This document shows positions 1-8,312 of a stretch of 24,640 nucleotides of DNA, piece by piece (position 1 is the stretch's first letter; every line of letters starts with the position of its first letter). A program made the translations under genes and the position numbers. The DNA comes from Pseudomonadota bacterium (lineage in GTDB: Bacteria; Pseudomonadota; Gammaproteobacteria; Burkholderiales; Burkholderiaceae_C): contig JAEWIF010000002.1 in the NCBI GenBank assembly GCA_023387335.1, positions 1 to 24,640 of the forward strand, in the 5' to 3' direction. Under the pieces are notes generated by a model. That model was not told the origin of the DNA, searched no databases, and saw only the letters and a list, made by a program, of their open reading frames with translations.

Positions 1-68
1 TTCTTCCAGCGCTCCCACATCACTGCTTTCTGAGTCTCCGTGTACTTCGTTCTTGGTCTTCTCCGCAT
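1..68 (-). CDS. IS30-family transposase, N-terminus (partial)
   Basis: Only the first 22 codons are in the window. From the ATG at 66-68 the minus strand reads MRRRPRTKYTETQKAVMWER, the characteristic start of IS30-type DDE transposases, which opens the N-terminal helix-turn-helix region that binds the inverted repeats. A strong ribosome binding site (AAGGAG) lies 5 nt upstream of the ATG, which supports this start. The catalytic domain is off the edge, so intactness cannot be judged. Confidence 0.7.
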   Translation of the reverse strand, partial: MRRRPRTKYTETQKAVMWERWK

Positions 69-121
69 CCACACTCCTTCTGCTTTCGCAGAGTAGCGTG
101 TTGCATTGACCGGTTGAATCC
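1..121 (-). mobile_element. IS30-family insertion sequence, one end (partial)
   Basis: The outer end of an insertion sequence that continues past the left edge. It holds the start of an IS30-type transposase on the minus strand. Beyond the transposase start, positions 97-121 read on the minus strand as GATTCAACCGGTCAATGCAA and onward, which resembles the terminal inverted repeats I know from IS30-family elements in Burkholderiales. The outer boundary near 120-121 is an estimate, because the other end and any target duplication lie outside the window. Only about 60 bp separate it from the stop codon of the acyl-CoA synthetase gene. Confidence 0.6.
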
Positions 122-179
122 GCCACCCCTAGCGGACATCCGCGAGCCGCCCCACTGAACACCTCTTCGCCGCGGCCAT

Positions 180-1607
180 TCACCGTGGATGAATCTGGCC
201 CGTCGAAGCGCCATGGTTTGCTGCCGCAGCTTGGATCGCGTGCGCCGGCTCGGCCAAGACCGCGCAGCCGTTCTGCTCCAGCCAGAGCCTCTGTTCACCG
301 GAGAGGAGTCCGCTGAGCACCAGCGGCGCCGCGCCAGGGGTGGCACGCAAATCGGCGATGCAGTCCCGAAGCATCGGCCACACCCCCGGCGCATTGCCGG
401 CCGCCGCCAGGAACGCGACGACGTGGCGATAGCGGCCGCAGAGGGCTGCGTCTCGAAGGGCCTGCACCAAGACTGCCGGCTGGGAGAACACCTGCCCCGT
501 GACGTCGATCGGGTTGTGGGTGGACGCGAACGGGATCGCCGCCTTCAGTCGGGCAGCCGCATCATCCGGCAGGGGCGGCAAGGTGAGTCCGAGTTCCTCC
601 GCGCGATCGGCCATCATGATGCCCACTCCGCCGGAGATGCTCAGGATGGCGATAGGCGCGCCGTTCGCGGCGAGCGGCGCCTCTTCCTCGGCCGGGCCGC
701 TGAACAGCTCCGCGATCGTGCGCGCGGTGCGGACGCCGCAGGCGTCGAACAGACGCCGGTACTCGGCCGGGTCTCCAGTGTCGCTGGCTGTATGCAGCTT
801 CGCGGCACGCGTACCAGCCGCCGTGTGCCCCACCTTGGCGATCGTCACCGGTTTCCCGGCGGTGCGCGCCGCGAGCAGTGCTCGGCGCAGGCTCTCCAGG
901 TCGCGCGCCCCTTCGAGGTAGGCGAGGATCCGCTCGCAGGCGGGGTCCGTCGCGAGCCAGGCGATCGCGTCGGCCACTTGCACTCCGGCTTCGTTCCCCG
1001 TGGTGATCCAGTGGCCGATGCCCACGCCGGCCTGCCGGGCGAGAGAGAAGGCATAGCCGCCGAACGCGCCGCTCTGGCTGACCAGGGCCACCGGACCGGC
1101 AGGGGGCGCGCCGCCCAGCACGACCGGCGAGAAGGTGGCGAACATGCGATCGTGCAGGTTCATTGCGCCCAGGCAGTTCGGGCCCAGCAGCGCGATGCCC
1201 GACTCGCGCGCGATGTCACCCAGGCGCCTTTGGAGCTGCGCGCCCTCCTCGGATACCTCGGCGAACCCCGAGGTGAACATCACCGCCGCCCGCGTACCGC
1301 ATCGCGCCATCTGCTCCATGACGCCTTCGCATTCGCCGGCCGGCACCGCCACGACGGCGAGGTCCACCGGCGCGCCGATGGCTTCCAGCGAGGGGTAGGC
1401 CCGCAAGCCCTGGATCTCGTCCGCGGTGCGGTGCACGGGGTGGACGGCACCCGCATACCCGTTCTCCCGCAGCAGGCGGATGGGCATGCCGCCCAACTTG
1501 TTCGGCTGTGCCGATGCGCCGACCACGGCGATGGACCGCGGCGAGAGCAGCGGCCGCAGGTCAGGTGGCCAGGCGCGCAAGGCGGCTCCACGCGGCGTCG
1601 ATGCCAT
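180..1607 (-). CDS. CoA-binding acyl-CoA synthetase (ADP-forming), alpha-type subunit
   Basis: A 475-residue protein with the CoA-binding Rossmann domain (about residues 20-150, IAVVGAS and LLGPNCLG) and two succinyl-CoA-ligase-like domains (VSQSGAFG near 177; IPFASTHNPIDVTGQ near 358-372). The family converts acyl-CoA, ADP and phosphate to acid, CoA and ATP, or the reverse, through a phosphohistidine. His272 in KLHTASDTGD fits that catalytic position. Fused members carry a further C-terminal ATP-grasp domain of roughly 220 residues, which is absent here: the protein stops about 60 bp from the IS30 end. It may be a natural stand-alone alpha subunit or a shortened gene. The ATG chosen overlaps the upstream flavoprotein gene by 47 bp, and a shorter start cannot be excluded. 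It is the last gene of the minus-strand unit, so it probably activates or recovers energy from the acyl-CoA handled there. Confidence 0.8.
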   Translation of the reverse strand: MASTPRGAALRAWPPDLRPLLSPRSIAVVGASAQPNKLGGMPIRLLRENGYAGAVHPVHRTADEIQGLRAYPSLEAIGAPVDLAVVAVPAGECEGVMEQMARCGTRAAVMFTSGFAEVSEEGAQLQRRLGDIARESGIALLGPNCLGAMNLHDRMFATFSPVVLGGAPPAGPVALVSQSGAFGGYAFSLARQAGVGIGHWITTGNEAGVQVADAIAWLATDPACERILAYLEGARDLESLRRALLAARTAGKPVTIAKVGHTAAGTRAAKLHTASDTGDPAEYRRLFDACGVRTARTIAELFSGPAEEEAPLAANGAPIAILSISGGVGIMMADRAEELGLTLPPLPDDAAARLKAAIPFASTHNPIDVTGQVFSQPAVLVQALRDAALCGRYRHVVAFLAAAGNAPGVWPMLRDCIADLRATPGAAPLVLSGLLSGEQRLWLEQNGCAVLAEPAHAIQAAAANHGASTGQIHPR

Positions 1608-2655
1608 TCACGAGCGCGGCCATCTGCTGCGCCACCGTGGTCTCGCCCTCGATCGCGAAAACGCTCTGGCCCGCGGCCTCGTAGATCAGGCGCGGATCGT
1701 CGTGCTCGTGCATCGAGGCGAACACGTCGCCGGTCAGCACCTGCTGCAGCGGCATGTTCAGCGGCTCGGGAGCATCCGGTCGCTGCCAGGCATCGATCCA
1801 TTCGCTGCGCACCACTCGACAGGGCTTGCCGCTGTGCGCCCGGGTGATCAGGGTGTCTTCGCTCGTGCTCTCGACGAGCCGCTTGAGCAGTGCGGGCGGC
1901 GTGTGGTTCTCGCGCGCCGCCATCCACAGCGTGCCGAGCCACGCCCCCTGCGCGCCCATCGCAATCGTCCCCAGCACCTGCTCGCCCGTGGCGATGCCCC
2001 CGGCGGCGAGAACGGGCCTGTCACCGGCGACCGCGATCACCTGCGGCAGCAGCGACAGGGTGCCCACGGGGCCGGTGTGCCCGCCCGCGTCGTAGCCCTG
2101 CGCGACAAGGACCTCGACCCCCATGTCCATCGCCTTGCGCGCGTGGCGCACGGAGCCGACAAGGGAGAAGGTGAGCTTGCCGCGAGCTTTGGCCCGCTCG
2201 ATCAGGTCGGCACGCAGGCCGATCGCCGTCGCGACGCCCCGGCAGTTCGAGGCCAGCACCGCTTCGATCTGCTCGTTGAACAGCGCCTCGGAGCGGACCT
2301 GGGTGGTGAAGAAGCTGGGCTTGACCGGCGGCCGCACGTCGAAACGGCGGCGCAGGCCTTCGACGAACGCCAGGTGCGCGGGCGGCAAGGAGCCCCTGAG
2401 TTCGTCGATGCTCGCGGCCTCGGGCACCTTGGACGGCAGCATGAGGTCGATGCCGTAGGGCATGTCGCCCATTCGCTCCTGGACATCGGCCAGGATGTGC
2501 GGGATGTCCTGCGGCAGCTCGCGCGCCAGGCCGAGCACCGGGAAGCCCCCGGCCCGCGCGATGGCGACCGCGACGTCGACGGAGTGCGAGAACCCGAAGA
2601 TCGGGTGGCGGATGCCCAGTCGCTCGCAGATCGGGGTACGGATCGGCGACATCAT
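1561..2655 (-). CDS. Nitronate monooxygenase-like FMN-dependent protein
   Basis: A 364-residue TIM-barrel flavoprotein of the nitronate monooxygenase / 2-nitropropane dioxygenase family. Visible features are the GYDAGGHTGPVGTLSLLP segment, whose His193 matches the catalytic histidine of nitronate monooxygenases, and AAGGI plus MGAQGAWLGT (about 217-241), the FMN phosphate-binding loops. Family members oxidise alkyl nitronates such as propionate 3-nitronate; related proteins are enoyl-ACP reductases (FabK) or have unknown substrates. The start ATG overlaps the stop of the TTT gene in an ATGATGA arrangement, so translation is probably coupled. The acyl-CoA setting suggests an organic-acid substrate, but nothing in the sequence identifies it. 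The family is fairly sure; the reaction is not. Confidence 0.85.
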   Translation of the reverse strand: MMSPIRTPICERLGIRHPIFGFSHSVDVAVAIARAGGFPVLGLARELPQDIPHILADVQERMGDMPYGIDLMLPSKVPEAASIDELRGSLPPAHLAFVEGLRRRFDVRPPVKPSFFTTQVRSEALFNEQIEAVLASNCRGVATAIGLRADLIERAKARGKLTFSLVGSVRHARKAMDMGVEVLVAQGYDAGGHTGPVGTLSLLPQVIAVAGDRPVLAAGGIATGEQVLGTIAMGAQGAWLGTLWMAARENHTPPALLKRLVESTSEDTLITRAHSGKPCRVVRSEWIDAWQRPDAPEPLNMPLQQVLTGDVFASMHEHDDPRLIYEAAGQSVFAIEGETTVAQQMAALVNGIDAAWSRLARLAT

Positions 2656-3632
2656 TGCGGCTCGATGCCGGCCTGCTTGATCACCTTGCTCCACTTCGTG
2701 AACTCGCGGTCGACGAAAGCGTCGAAGTCCGGCCCTTTCTGCGGCGCGAGCTCCATGCCCATGCCTTCCAGCTTGGTCCTGACGTCGGGCATGGCCAGGA
2801 TCTCCGCGACATCCGCCGAGAGCTTGCGCATCACGGGTTCCGGCGTCTTGGCGGGGGCGACCAGGCCGAACCAGGTGCCGACGTCGTAATTGGGCAGCTT
2901 GGCGGCTTCCGCCACCGTCGGCAGCTCGGGCGCGGCGCTCGCGCGCTTGGAAGTGGTGACCGCCAGGGCCCGAAGCTTGCCCGCCTTCACATGCTGCATG
3001 GCGAGCGCGGCCGTCAGCGGCATCATGTTCACGCGTCCCCCCAGCAGGTCGTTCAGCGCGTCCGGCTGGCCGCGGTAGGGCACATGGGTGAGCTTGATGC
3101 CGGCTTCCTGTGCCAGGAGTTCGCCGGAGAGGTGGTTCGATGTGCCGATGCCGGCGGTGGCGTAGGTGATGGGCGGGTTGCTCTTCTTCGCAAGCTCCAC
3201 CAGCTCCGCCATGCTCCTGGCGGGCACGTCCGGATGCACGACGATCACGTTCGGCACGATGCCGATGCCCGCGATCGCCTTGAAATCGCGCACGGGGTTC
3301 CACGTCACGCCTTTCTGGAGGCTCGGGGCTACCGCATGGCCGGGGCTGACCAGCAGCAGCGTGTAGCCGTCGGCCGGCGACTTGGCCACCAGGTCGGTGC
3401 CGATGGCGCCGCCCGCGCCCGCCTTGTTCTCGACGACGACCGGCTGGCCGTACCTGGCCGAGAGCTTGTCGCCGATGGTCCGGGCGATCGAGTCCACGAT
3501 GCCGCCGGCCGTGAAGGGCACGATGAGGCGGATCGGCTTGCTGGGGTAGGCGTCCTGCGCGAACGAGGGTGCACCGGCAAGGGCCAGTGCGCTCGCGGCT
3601 GCAGCCAGCAGGGTGCGTCGGATCACGGTCAT
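2652..3632 (-). CDS. TTT (Bug family) periplasmic solute-binding protein
   Basis: A 326-residue substrate-binding protein of the tripartite tricarboxylate transporter type. A Sec signal peptide is obvious (MTVIRR, then an Ala/Leu-rich core, predicted cleavage after SFA near residue 25). The mature start YPSKPIRLIVPFTAGG and the segments VVVENKAGAGGAIGTD, SPADGYTLLL and HVPYRGQPDALNDLLGG are family hallmarks. These proteins bind carboxylates or other small molecules in the periplasm. A good ribosome binding site (AGGAG) precedes the ATG. No TctA or TctB membrane gene is nearby, as is usual for the many orphan Bug proteins in Burkholderiales. It lies 27 nt after the acyl-CoA dehydrogenase and overlaps the flavoprotein gene, so it is probably the receptor for the compound degraded by this operon. 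Confidence 0.93.
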   Translation of the reverse strand: MTVIRRTLLAAAASALALAGAPSFAQDAYPSKPIRLIVPFTAGGIVDSIARTIGDKLSARYGQPVVVENKAGAGGAIGTDLVAKSPADGYTLLLVSPGHAVAPSLQKGVTWNPVRDFKAIAGIGIVPNVIVVHPDVPARSMAELVELAKKSNPPITYATAGIGTSNHLSGELLAQEAGIKLTHVPYRGQPDALNDLLGGRVNMMPLTAALAMQHVKAGKLRALAVTTSKRASAAPELPTVAEAAKLPNYDVGTWFGLVAPAKTPEPVMRKLSADVAEILAMPDVRTKLEGMGMELAPQKGPDFDAFVDREFTKWSKVIKQAGIEPQ

Positions 3633-3659
3633 GCTTGTCTCCTGGGTAAAGGCGGTTCT

Positions 3660-4823
3660 TCAGTCGCGCGTGGCCATGGCCACCGTGCGCTTGGCGATGT
3701 TGATGAGGTGGATCTGGCTGGTGCCTTCGTAGAGCCGGAACAGCCGCACGTCGCGGTAGAAGCGCTCGGCCACGTTGTCGTTGATGTAGCCCCCGCCTCC
3801 GAACACCTGCACCGCGCGGTCGGCGACGCGCCCGCACATCTCGCTGGCGAACAACTTGCACATGGACGCTTCCATCGTCACGTCCACCCCTTCATCGCGC
3901 TTGCGTGCCGTCTCCAGCAGCAACGCGCGGGCGGCGTGCACCTCGGTATTGCTCTCGGCGATCATCTGCTGGACCAGCTGGAAGTCGGCGATCGGCTGGC
4001 CGAACTGCTCGCGGCTGCGCGCGCGCCGGACCATCTCGTCCACCAGGCGGATCGCCGGCCCGATGCACAGGCCGGCCAGGTTGATGCGCTGCTTGTTGAG
4101 GGCGCGCATCGCGGTTCGGAAGCCCTGCCCTTCCATGGCGGGGCCGCCCACGATCGCGCTCGCCGGCACGCGCACCTTCTCCAGCACCACTTCGCCCACG
4201 GGCGAGCCGTGCTGGCCCATCTTGCGGTAGGCCTCGGGCGTGGAAAGCCCCGGCACGCCGCGCTCGACGAGGAAAGCGGTGATGCCATTGGCGCCCTTGC
4301 CTTCGGGATCGGTGCGCGCGAAGACGGTGAACAGGTTCGCGATCGGCGCGTTCGTGATGAAGCACTTGCGTCCGTTGATCACGAAGTGGTCGCCGTCGCG
4401 CACGGCCGTCGTCTTCTGCGCCGTGGCGTCGGACCCGGCGTCGGCCTCCGTCAAAGCGAAGCAGCCGGTGACCTTGCCACTCGCCAGTTGGGGCAGGTAC
4501 TTCTCCTTCTGCGCGGGCGTGCCGTCCACCACCAGCGACTCGGAGGCGATGCCGGTATTGCCGCCGAAGCGCGCACGGAACGCGGTCGCGCACTGGGAGA
4601 CCTCGACGTTCACCAGCGAGAGCTCTTCGCTGGTGAGGCCGGCGCCGCCGTAGGCCTGCGGGATGCTGTGTCCGAAGAGGCCGAGCGCGCGCATGCGGTC
4701 GACAAGGGGCTCGGGGATCACATCGGTGCGGTCGACCTCCGCCTCCAGCGGAATGCACTCGGCACGGACGAACTGCCGCACGTCGGCCAGCAGCTTCGCG
4801 AACTCATCGGGATTGCGGATCAT
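3660..4823 (-). CDS. Acyl-CoA dehydrogenase family protein
   Basis: A 387-residue FAD-dependent acyl-CoA dehydrogenase, full length for the family. The N-terminal helical domain, the middle beta domain (CFALTEADAGSDA, the FAD/substrate signature; GRKCFITNAPIANLF) and the C-terminal helical domain (REQFGQPIADFQLVQ; VQVFGGGGYINDN) are all present. Glu366 in LYEGTSQIHL is the expected catalytic base. It should form a 2,3-enoyl-CoA from an unidentified acyl-CoA. The ATG at 4821-4823 lies 13 nt after the regulator stop and has only a weak ribosome binding site, so it may depend on translation of the regulator gene. The start opens MIRNPDEFAKLLADVRQFV, a usual beginning for the family. Confidence 0.93.
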   Translation of the reverse strand: MIRNPDEFAKLLADVRQFVRAECIPLEAEVDRTDVIPEPLVDRMRALGLFGHSIPQAYGGAGLTSEELSLVNVEVSQCATAFRARFGGNTGIASESLVVDGTPAQKEKYLPQLASGKVTGCFALTEADAGSDATAQKTTAVRDGDHFVINGRKCFITNAPIANLFTVFARTDPEGKGANGITAFLVERGVPGLSTPEAYRKMGQHGSPVGEVVLEKVRVPASAIVGGPAMEGQGFRTAMRALNKQRINLAGLCIGPAIRLVDEMVRRARSREQFGQPIADFQLVQQMIAESNTEVHAARALLLETARKRDEGVDVTMEASMCKLFASEMCGRVADRAVQVFGGGGYINDNVAERFYRDVRLFRLYEGTSQIHLINIAKRTVAMATRD

Positions 4824-4836
4824 GGTGGGATTCGGT

Positions 4837-5682
4837 TCAGTTGGTTGAGCGCAGCCCGTGCGCCGCCTCGAGCTGGCGCACGGTGTCCAGCAGCAGCGGC
4901 GCGACCTCGCGCGTGAGCTTTTCCTTGGGCATGCGGTAGGCGGCCAGGGTGCAGTTGATGGCCACGGGCTGCTCGCGTTGCGGCAGGCGCACGGCCACGG
5001 CCACCGCATGCACGTCCCTGCGCCAGTCGCCGCGCGAATGGCAGAAGCCGTGCGCCGCGAAGAGCTCCTTGTCGGCTTCCCACGCGGGACGGTGCTTGTC
5101 GTAGAGCTCGCGGTCGTGCAGCCGCAAGTAGTTCAGGATCGCCGTGCGCTCGGCCGGCGGGCAGGCCAGGATCAAGGCGCGGCCCATCGCCGAAGCGAGC
5201 AGCGGGCGCGTACTGCCGATGTCGGGGAGGTACTGGTTGGCGGCATCGGCCCGCGCCGTGTCGAGGTAGACCACGTCCGCGCGGTCCCGCATGCCGAGGT
5301 TGACGGTGCACCCCGTCCTGCGCGCCAGCTGCTCCATCAGCGGCCGCGCCGCCTGGCGCACGTGCATGCTCGCGAGCAGCGGATGGCCGAGCGAGAGGAC
5401 GCCGCTGCCGAGCCGGTACTTCTGCAACCCCGGATCGCGCGCCAGGTAGCCCAGCAGCGTGAGCGTGTAGGTCAGGCGCGAAACCGTCGGCTTGGGCAGG
5501 CCGGTGCGGTCCGCGATCTCGCGGTTGCCCAGCACGGGCTGCGTGGCGGTGAAGGCGCGCAGCACTTCCAGGCCGCGCGCCAGGTTCATCGAGAACTGGC
5601 GATCGTCGGCAAGGTCGTGCGGGTCCACGAGACCCGGGAGCGCGATCGAAGTCATGCTGCGTTTCGGTTTGCTGGCGGCCAT
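4837..5682 (-). CDS. IclR-family transcriptional regulator
   Basis: A 281-residue regulator in this reading. A winged helix-turn-helix lies near residues 50-90 (NREIADRTGLPKPTVSRLTY is the recognition unit), after the typical linker LARGLEVLRAF. The C-terminal effector domain includes RPLLASAMGRALIL. IclR proteins bind palindromic operators and respond to small aromatic or aliphatic acids. It is first in the minus-strand operon and divergent from the CaiB gene. A perfect TTTCG-N5-CGAAA palindrome sits 34 bp upstream of the chosen start, so autoregulation is likely. I chose the ATG at 5680-5682; a longer frame reaches 5823 but runs through the operator, and an ATG at 5653-5655 is also possible. 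Confidence 0.9.
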   Translation of the reverse strand: MAASKPKRSMTSIALPGLVDPHDLADDRQFSMNLARGLEVLRAFTATQPVLGNREIADRTGLPKPTVSRLTYTLTLLGYLARDPGLQKYRLGSGVLSLGHPLLASMHVRQAARPLMEQLARRTGCTVNLGMRDRADVVYLDTARADAANQYLPDIGSTRPLLASAMGRALILACPPAERTAILNYLRLHDRELYDKHRPAWEADKELFAAHGFCHSRGDWRRDVHAVAVAVRLPQREQPVAINCTLAAYRMPKEKLTREVAPLLLDTVRQLEAAHGLRSTN

Positions 5683-5715
5683 GATGGAAGTTGCGGGGTG
5701 CGGGGTAAACGGGTA

Positions 5716-5730
5716 TTTCGCTGTGCGAAA
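5716..5730. promoter_or_regulatory. Candidate IclR operator 1 (palindrome)
   Basis: TTTCGCTGTGCGAAA is a perfect inverted repeat (TTTCGC-TGT-GCGAAA) in the divergent region between the IclR gene and the CaiB gene. Its TTTCG-N5-CGAAA form recurs at 8313-8327 in the only other divergent promoter of this cluster. IclR-family proteins commonly bind repeats of this size, so it is the best operator candidate for the adjacent regulator. Confidence 0.65.
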
Positions 5731-5807
5731 CATCCATTGTGGGAGGCGGAAGGGTCTGGCACATCTCAGGGCGCGGCGCAGCGCCGCGAACCCAAAGGGA
5801 CCGGAAC

Positions 5808-7019
5808 GTGACCACGAACTCAAGCTCCGCAGGCGCTCTCGCCGGCGTTCGCATCCTCGACATGGCGACCGTGCTCGCCGCGCCCATGGGCGCCACTCTG
5901 TGCGCCGATCACGGCGCCGACGTCGTCAAGCTGGAACTGCCCGACGGCAGCGACGCGCTGCGCGGCCTGCAGCCGGTCAAAGATGGGGTGCCGCTCTGGT
6001 GGAAGGTGGCCAACCGCGGCAAGCGCGGCATCACGCTCGACGTGCGCCAGCCGCGCGGCCGCGAGATCCTGCTGTCGATGCTTCCGCACTTCGACGTGCT
6101 GGTGGAGAACTTCCGCACCGGCAGCATGGATCGCTGGGGACTGGACATCGCGGCCCTGCACAAGGCCAACCCGAGGCTCATCGTCGTCCGCCTCACCGGG
6201 TTCGGCCAGACTGGCCCCTACAAGTCACGCCCCGGCTACGCACGCATCTTCGAGGCCATGAGCGGCTTCACCAACCTCACGGGCGAGCAAGGTGGCCCTC
6301 CCCTGCACAGCAACTTTCCCGTGGGCGATGCGGTCGCGGGCCTGTTCTGCGCGTTCTCGATCGCTTCCGAGGTCGCGCGCCTGCGCGGCGATCCCGAGGC
6401 CAAGGGCGTGGAGGTCGACCTGGCCGCCACCGAAGCGCTCTTCCGCCTGCTCGACTGCCTGCCGGTCGAGCACGAGATGCTGGGCCAGGTGCGAAGGCCG
6501 GAAGGCAACCGCGCCAGCTACACCGCGCCGTCGAACATGTACCGCAGCCGGGACGGCCGGTTCTTCTCGCTCGTCGCTTCTTCCAACGCGATCTTCGCGC
6601 GCGTCTGCGCGGTGATCGGGCAGCCGCAGCTGGCCGAGGACCCGAGGTTCGCCAGCAACCCGGCTCGGGTGAAGAACCTGGTGGAGCTGGACCGCATGCT
6701 GGGCGAGTGGTTCGCCGGCCACGACTACGCCGACATCGCGCCGCGCCTCGAGGAGGCCGGCATCCCGTTCAGCAAGGCCTACACCATCGAGGACATCGAG
6801 CAGGATCCGCACTACATCGCCCGCCAGGCGATCGTGCGGCTGCCCGACCCGGACTACGGCAGCCTTCCGGCTCCATGCATCGTGCCGCGCGTCGCCGGGC
6901 GGGACATGAAGGTGCCGCGCACGGGCCCCGCCGTGGGCGAGCACAACGACGAGGTCTATGCCCGGTTCGGCATCGACGCGGCGGAGCTGGCGCGCCTGCG
7001 CGCGCAGAAGGTGATCTGA
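5808..7019 (+). CDS. CaiB/BaiF family (class III) CoA-transferase
   Basis: A 403-residue CoA-transferase moving CoA between acyl-CoA and a free acid. The N-terminus LAGVRILDMATVLAAPMGAT with GADVVKLE, the VENFRTGSMDRWGLD segment and LTGFGQTGPYKSRPGY are class III hallmarks. Asp174 in FPVGDAVAG fits the catalytic aspartate that forms the acyl-enzyme intermediate. I chose the GTG at 5808-5810, preceded by AAAGGGA, because the conserved domain begins about ten residues later. A GTG at 5739 would add 23 uncharacteristic residues and come within 10 bp of the operator. It is transcribed divergently from the IclR operon and ends 10 nt from the convergent dehydrogenase gene. It probably activates the substrate acid before dehydrogenation. 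Confidence 0.92.
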   Translation: MTTNSSSAGALAGVRILDMATVLAAPMGATLCADHGADVVKLELPDGSDALRGLQPVKDGVPLWWKVANRGKRGITLDVRQPRGREILLSMLPHFDVLVENFRTGSMDRWGLDIAALHKANPRLIVVRLTGFGQTGPYKSRPGYARIFEAMSGFTNLTGEQGGPPLHSNFPVGDAVAGLFCAFSIASEVARLRGDPEAKGVEVDLAATEALFRLLDCLPVEHEMLGQVRRPEGNRASYTAPSNMYRSRDGRFFSLVASSNAIFARVCAVIGQPQLAEDPRFASNPARVKNLVELDRMLGEWFAGHDYADIAPRLEEAGIPFSKAYTIEDIEQDPHYIARQAIVRLPDPDYGSLPAPCIVPRVAGRDMKVPRTGPAVGEHNDEVYARFGIDAAELARLRAQKVI

Positions 7020-7029
7020 TCCGCGCGCG

Positions 7030-8250
7030 TCAATAGTCGACGAGCGAGCCCTCGCGCAGGCAGGGGTTCCGCTCCGCCTCCCTGGCCCGCCGCACGACGT
7101 CGCGGCCGATCACGGTCTTGTGCACCTCGCTCGCCCCTTCGCCGATCTGGTTCAGCTTGGCGTCGCGGAAGAAGCGCTCCAGGGGGAAGTCCTGGAGGTA
7201 GCCGCGGCCACCGGTCAGTTGCAGGCAGTCGGTGACGACCTTCATGCACAGGTCGGTGGCCTGCAGCTTCGCCATCGAGGCGAAGGTGGCCGAGTCCGCG
7301 TCGCCGCGGTCGTACTGGTCGGCGACCAGCGAGAGCAAGGCGCGCGACGACTCGATCCGGGTCACCATCTCGGCGAGCATCCACTGCACGCCCTGGTGCT
7401 CGCCCAAAGCCCTGCCGAAGGTGCTGCGGTCGCAGGCGTACGCGGCCGCGATCTCGACCGCGCCGATCGCCCGGCCCAGCGCCATCGCGGCGTGCCCGAT
7501 GCGGGCCCGCAGCAGGGCGTCCTGCGCCAGGCTGAAGCCTTCGCCTTCGGCGCCCAGCCGGTGCGACAGCGGAACGGCAACGTCCTCCAGTTCGAGCGAG
7601 GAGATCGGCACGCCGAACCAGCCCAGCTTGCCCACTTCGGGGCTGATCGAGAATCCCTGCGCGCCGCGCGGCACCAGCGCGGCCAGGAACGTCGAAGGGT
7701 TCTCCTGCGCACGGCCGACCACCACGAACCAGTCGGCGGTGCTCGCGCGCGTGATGAACTTCTTGCGGCCGGTGATGCCGTAGCCGCCCTCGGTGCGACG
7801 GAACACCGTCGTGAGGCCGCGCACGTCCGACCCGGCGTCGGGCTCGGTCAGCGCGAAGGCCGACTGGAGCTCGCCCGAGCACAGGCCCGGCAGCACCTGC
7901 TGCTGCAGATCCTCCAAAGCGCCCGCGACGATCGCCCGCGATGAGAGGTCGGTGCCGGTGATGAGCGAAGCCGAGGTGCTGCACACGCGGCCCAGCTCTT
8001 CGATGATGCGGATGCGCAGCTGCTGGCGCGCGTCGGTGCCGCCGAACCGGCGCGGGAAGGCCGTCCCGACGATGCCCTCGCGGGCGAGCAGGCGGAAGTG
8101 ATCCCACGCGAACACGTCCTGCCGCGCCAGCTCGGCCGCCTTCGGCCCGAAGGTGGACCTGCACAGCTCGCGCACGCGCTGCACCACCGCTTGCTCCTCC
8201 GCTTGCAGCCCGCGCAGGAAATGGTCGCCGAAGAGGCGGTTGTCGCTCAT
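7030..8250 (-). CDS. Acyl-CoA dehydrogenase family protein (second copy)
   Basis: A 406-residue acyl-CoA dehydrogenase. It has the SAFALTEPDAGSDVRG signature, the GRKKFITRASTADWFVVVGR flavin segment, STFGRALGEHQGVQW and LTGGRGYLQDFPLERFFRDAKL in family order. Glu371 in IGEGASEVHK is the expected catalytic base; the usual Tyr before it is Gly. It differs clearly from the dehydrogenase at 3660-4823, so it is not a recent duplicate. The ATG has a good ribosome binding site (AGGAGA). It is divergent from the YhdH/AcuI-type gene, and the second TTTCG-N5-CGAAA palindrome lies about 63 bp upstream, which suggests the same IclR control. Confidence 0.93.
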   Translation of the reverse strand: MSDNRLFGDHFLRGLQAEEQAVVQRVRELCRSTFGPKAAELARQDVFAWDHFRLLAREGIVGTAFPRRFGGTDARQQLRIRIIEELGRVCSTSASLITGTDLSSRAIVAGALEDLQQQVLPGLCSGELQSAFALTEPDAGSDVRGLTTVFRRTEGGYGITGRKKFITRASTADWFVVVGRAQENPSTFLAALVPRGAQGFSISPEVGKLGWFGVPISSLELEDVAVPLSHRLGAEGEGFSLAQDALLRARIGHAAMALGRAIGAVEIAAAYACDRSTFGRALGEHQGVQWMLAEMVTRIESSRALLSLVADQYDRGDADSATFASMAKLQATDLCMKVVTDCLQLTGGRGYLQDFPLERFFRDAKLNQIGEGASEVHKTVIGRDVVRRAREAERNPCLREGSLVDY

Positions 8251-8312
8251 CGATGTCTCCTGGATTTTCCCGGGTGATCATGCGTGCGCAACGCGGCTTG
8301 GTCGAGCCGGTG

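Noticed and set aside
1561..3861. A 766-codon minus-strand frame covering the flavoprotein and antisense-free part of the TTT gene
   Set aside because: Only its last 364 codons are the real flavoprotein. The upstream part is Arg/Gly-rich text in the wrong frame of the TTT gene.
189..4916. Very long plus-strand open frames (189-1847, 1426-2889, 2655-4916)
   Set aside because: They mirror genuine minus-strand genes in GC-rich DNA. They are rich in Arg, His and Gly with no family similarity or ribosome binding sites.
5739..5807. Longer GTG start (5739) for the CaiB gene
   Set aside because: It would add 23 atypical residues beginning within 10 bp of the operator palindrome. The GTG at 5808 has a better ribosome binding site and matches the family start.
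7020..7029. GC-rich inverted sequence around the convergent ends of the CaiB and second dehydrogenase genes as a terminator
   Set aside because: The repeats are simple GCGCGC runs, frequent in this genome, with no defined stem-loop or T-tract.
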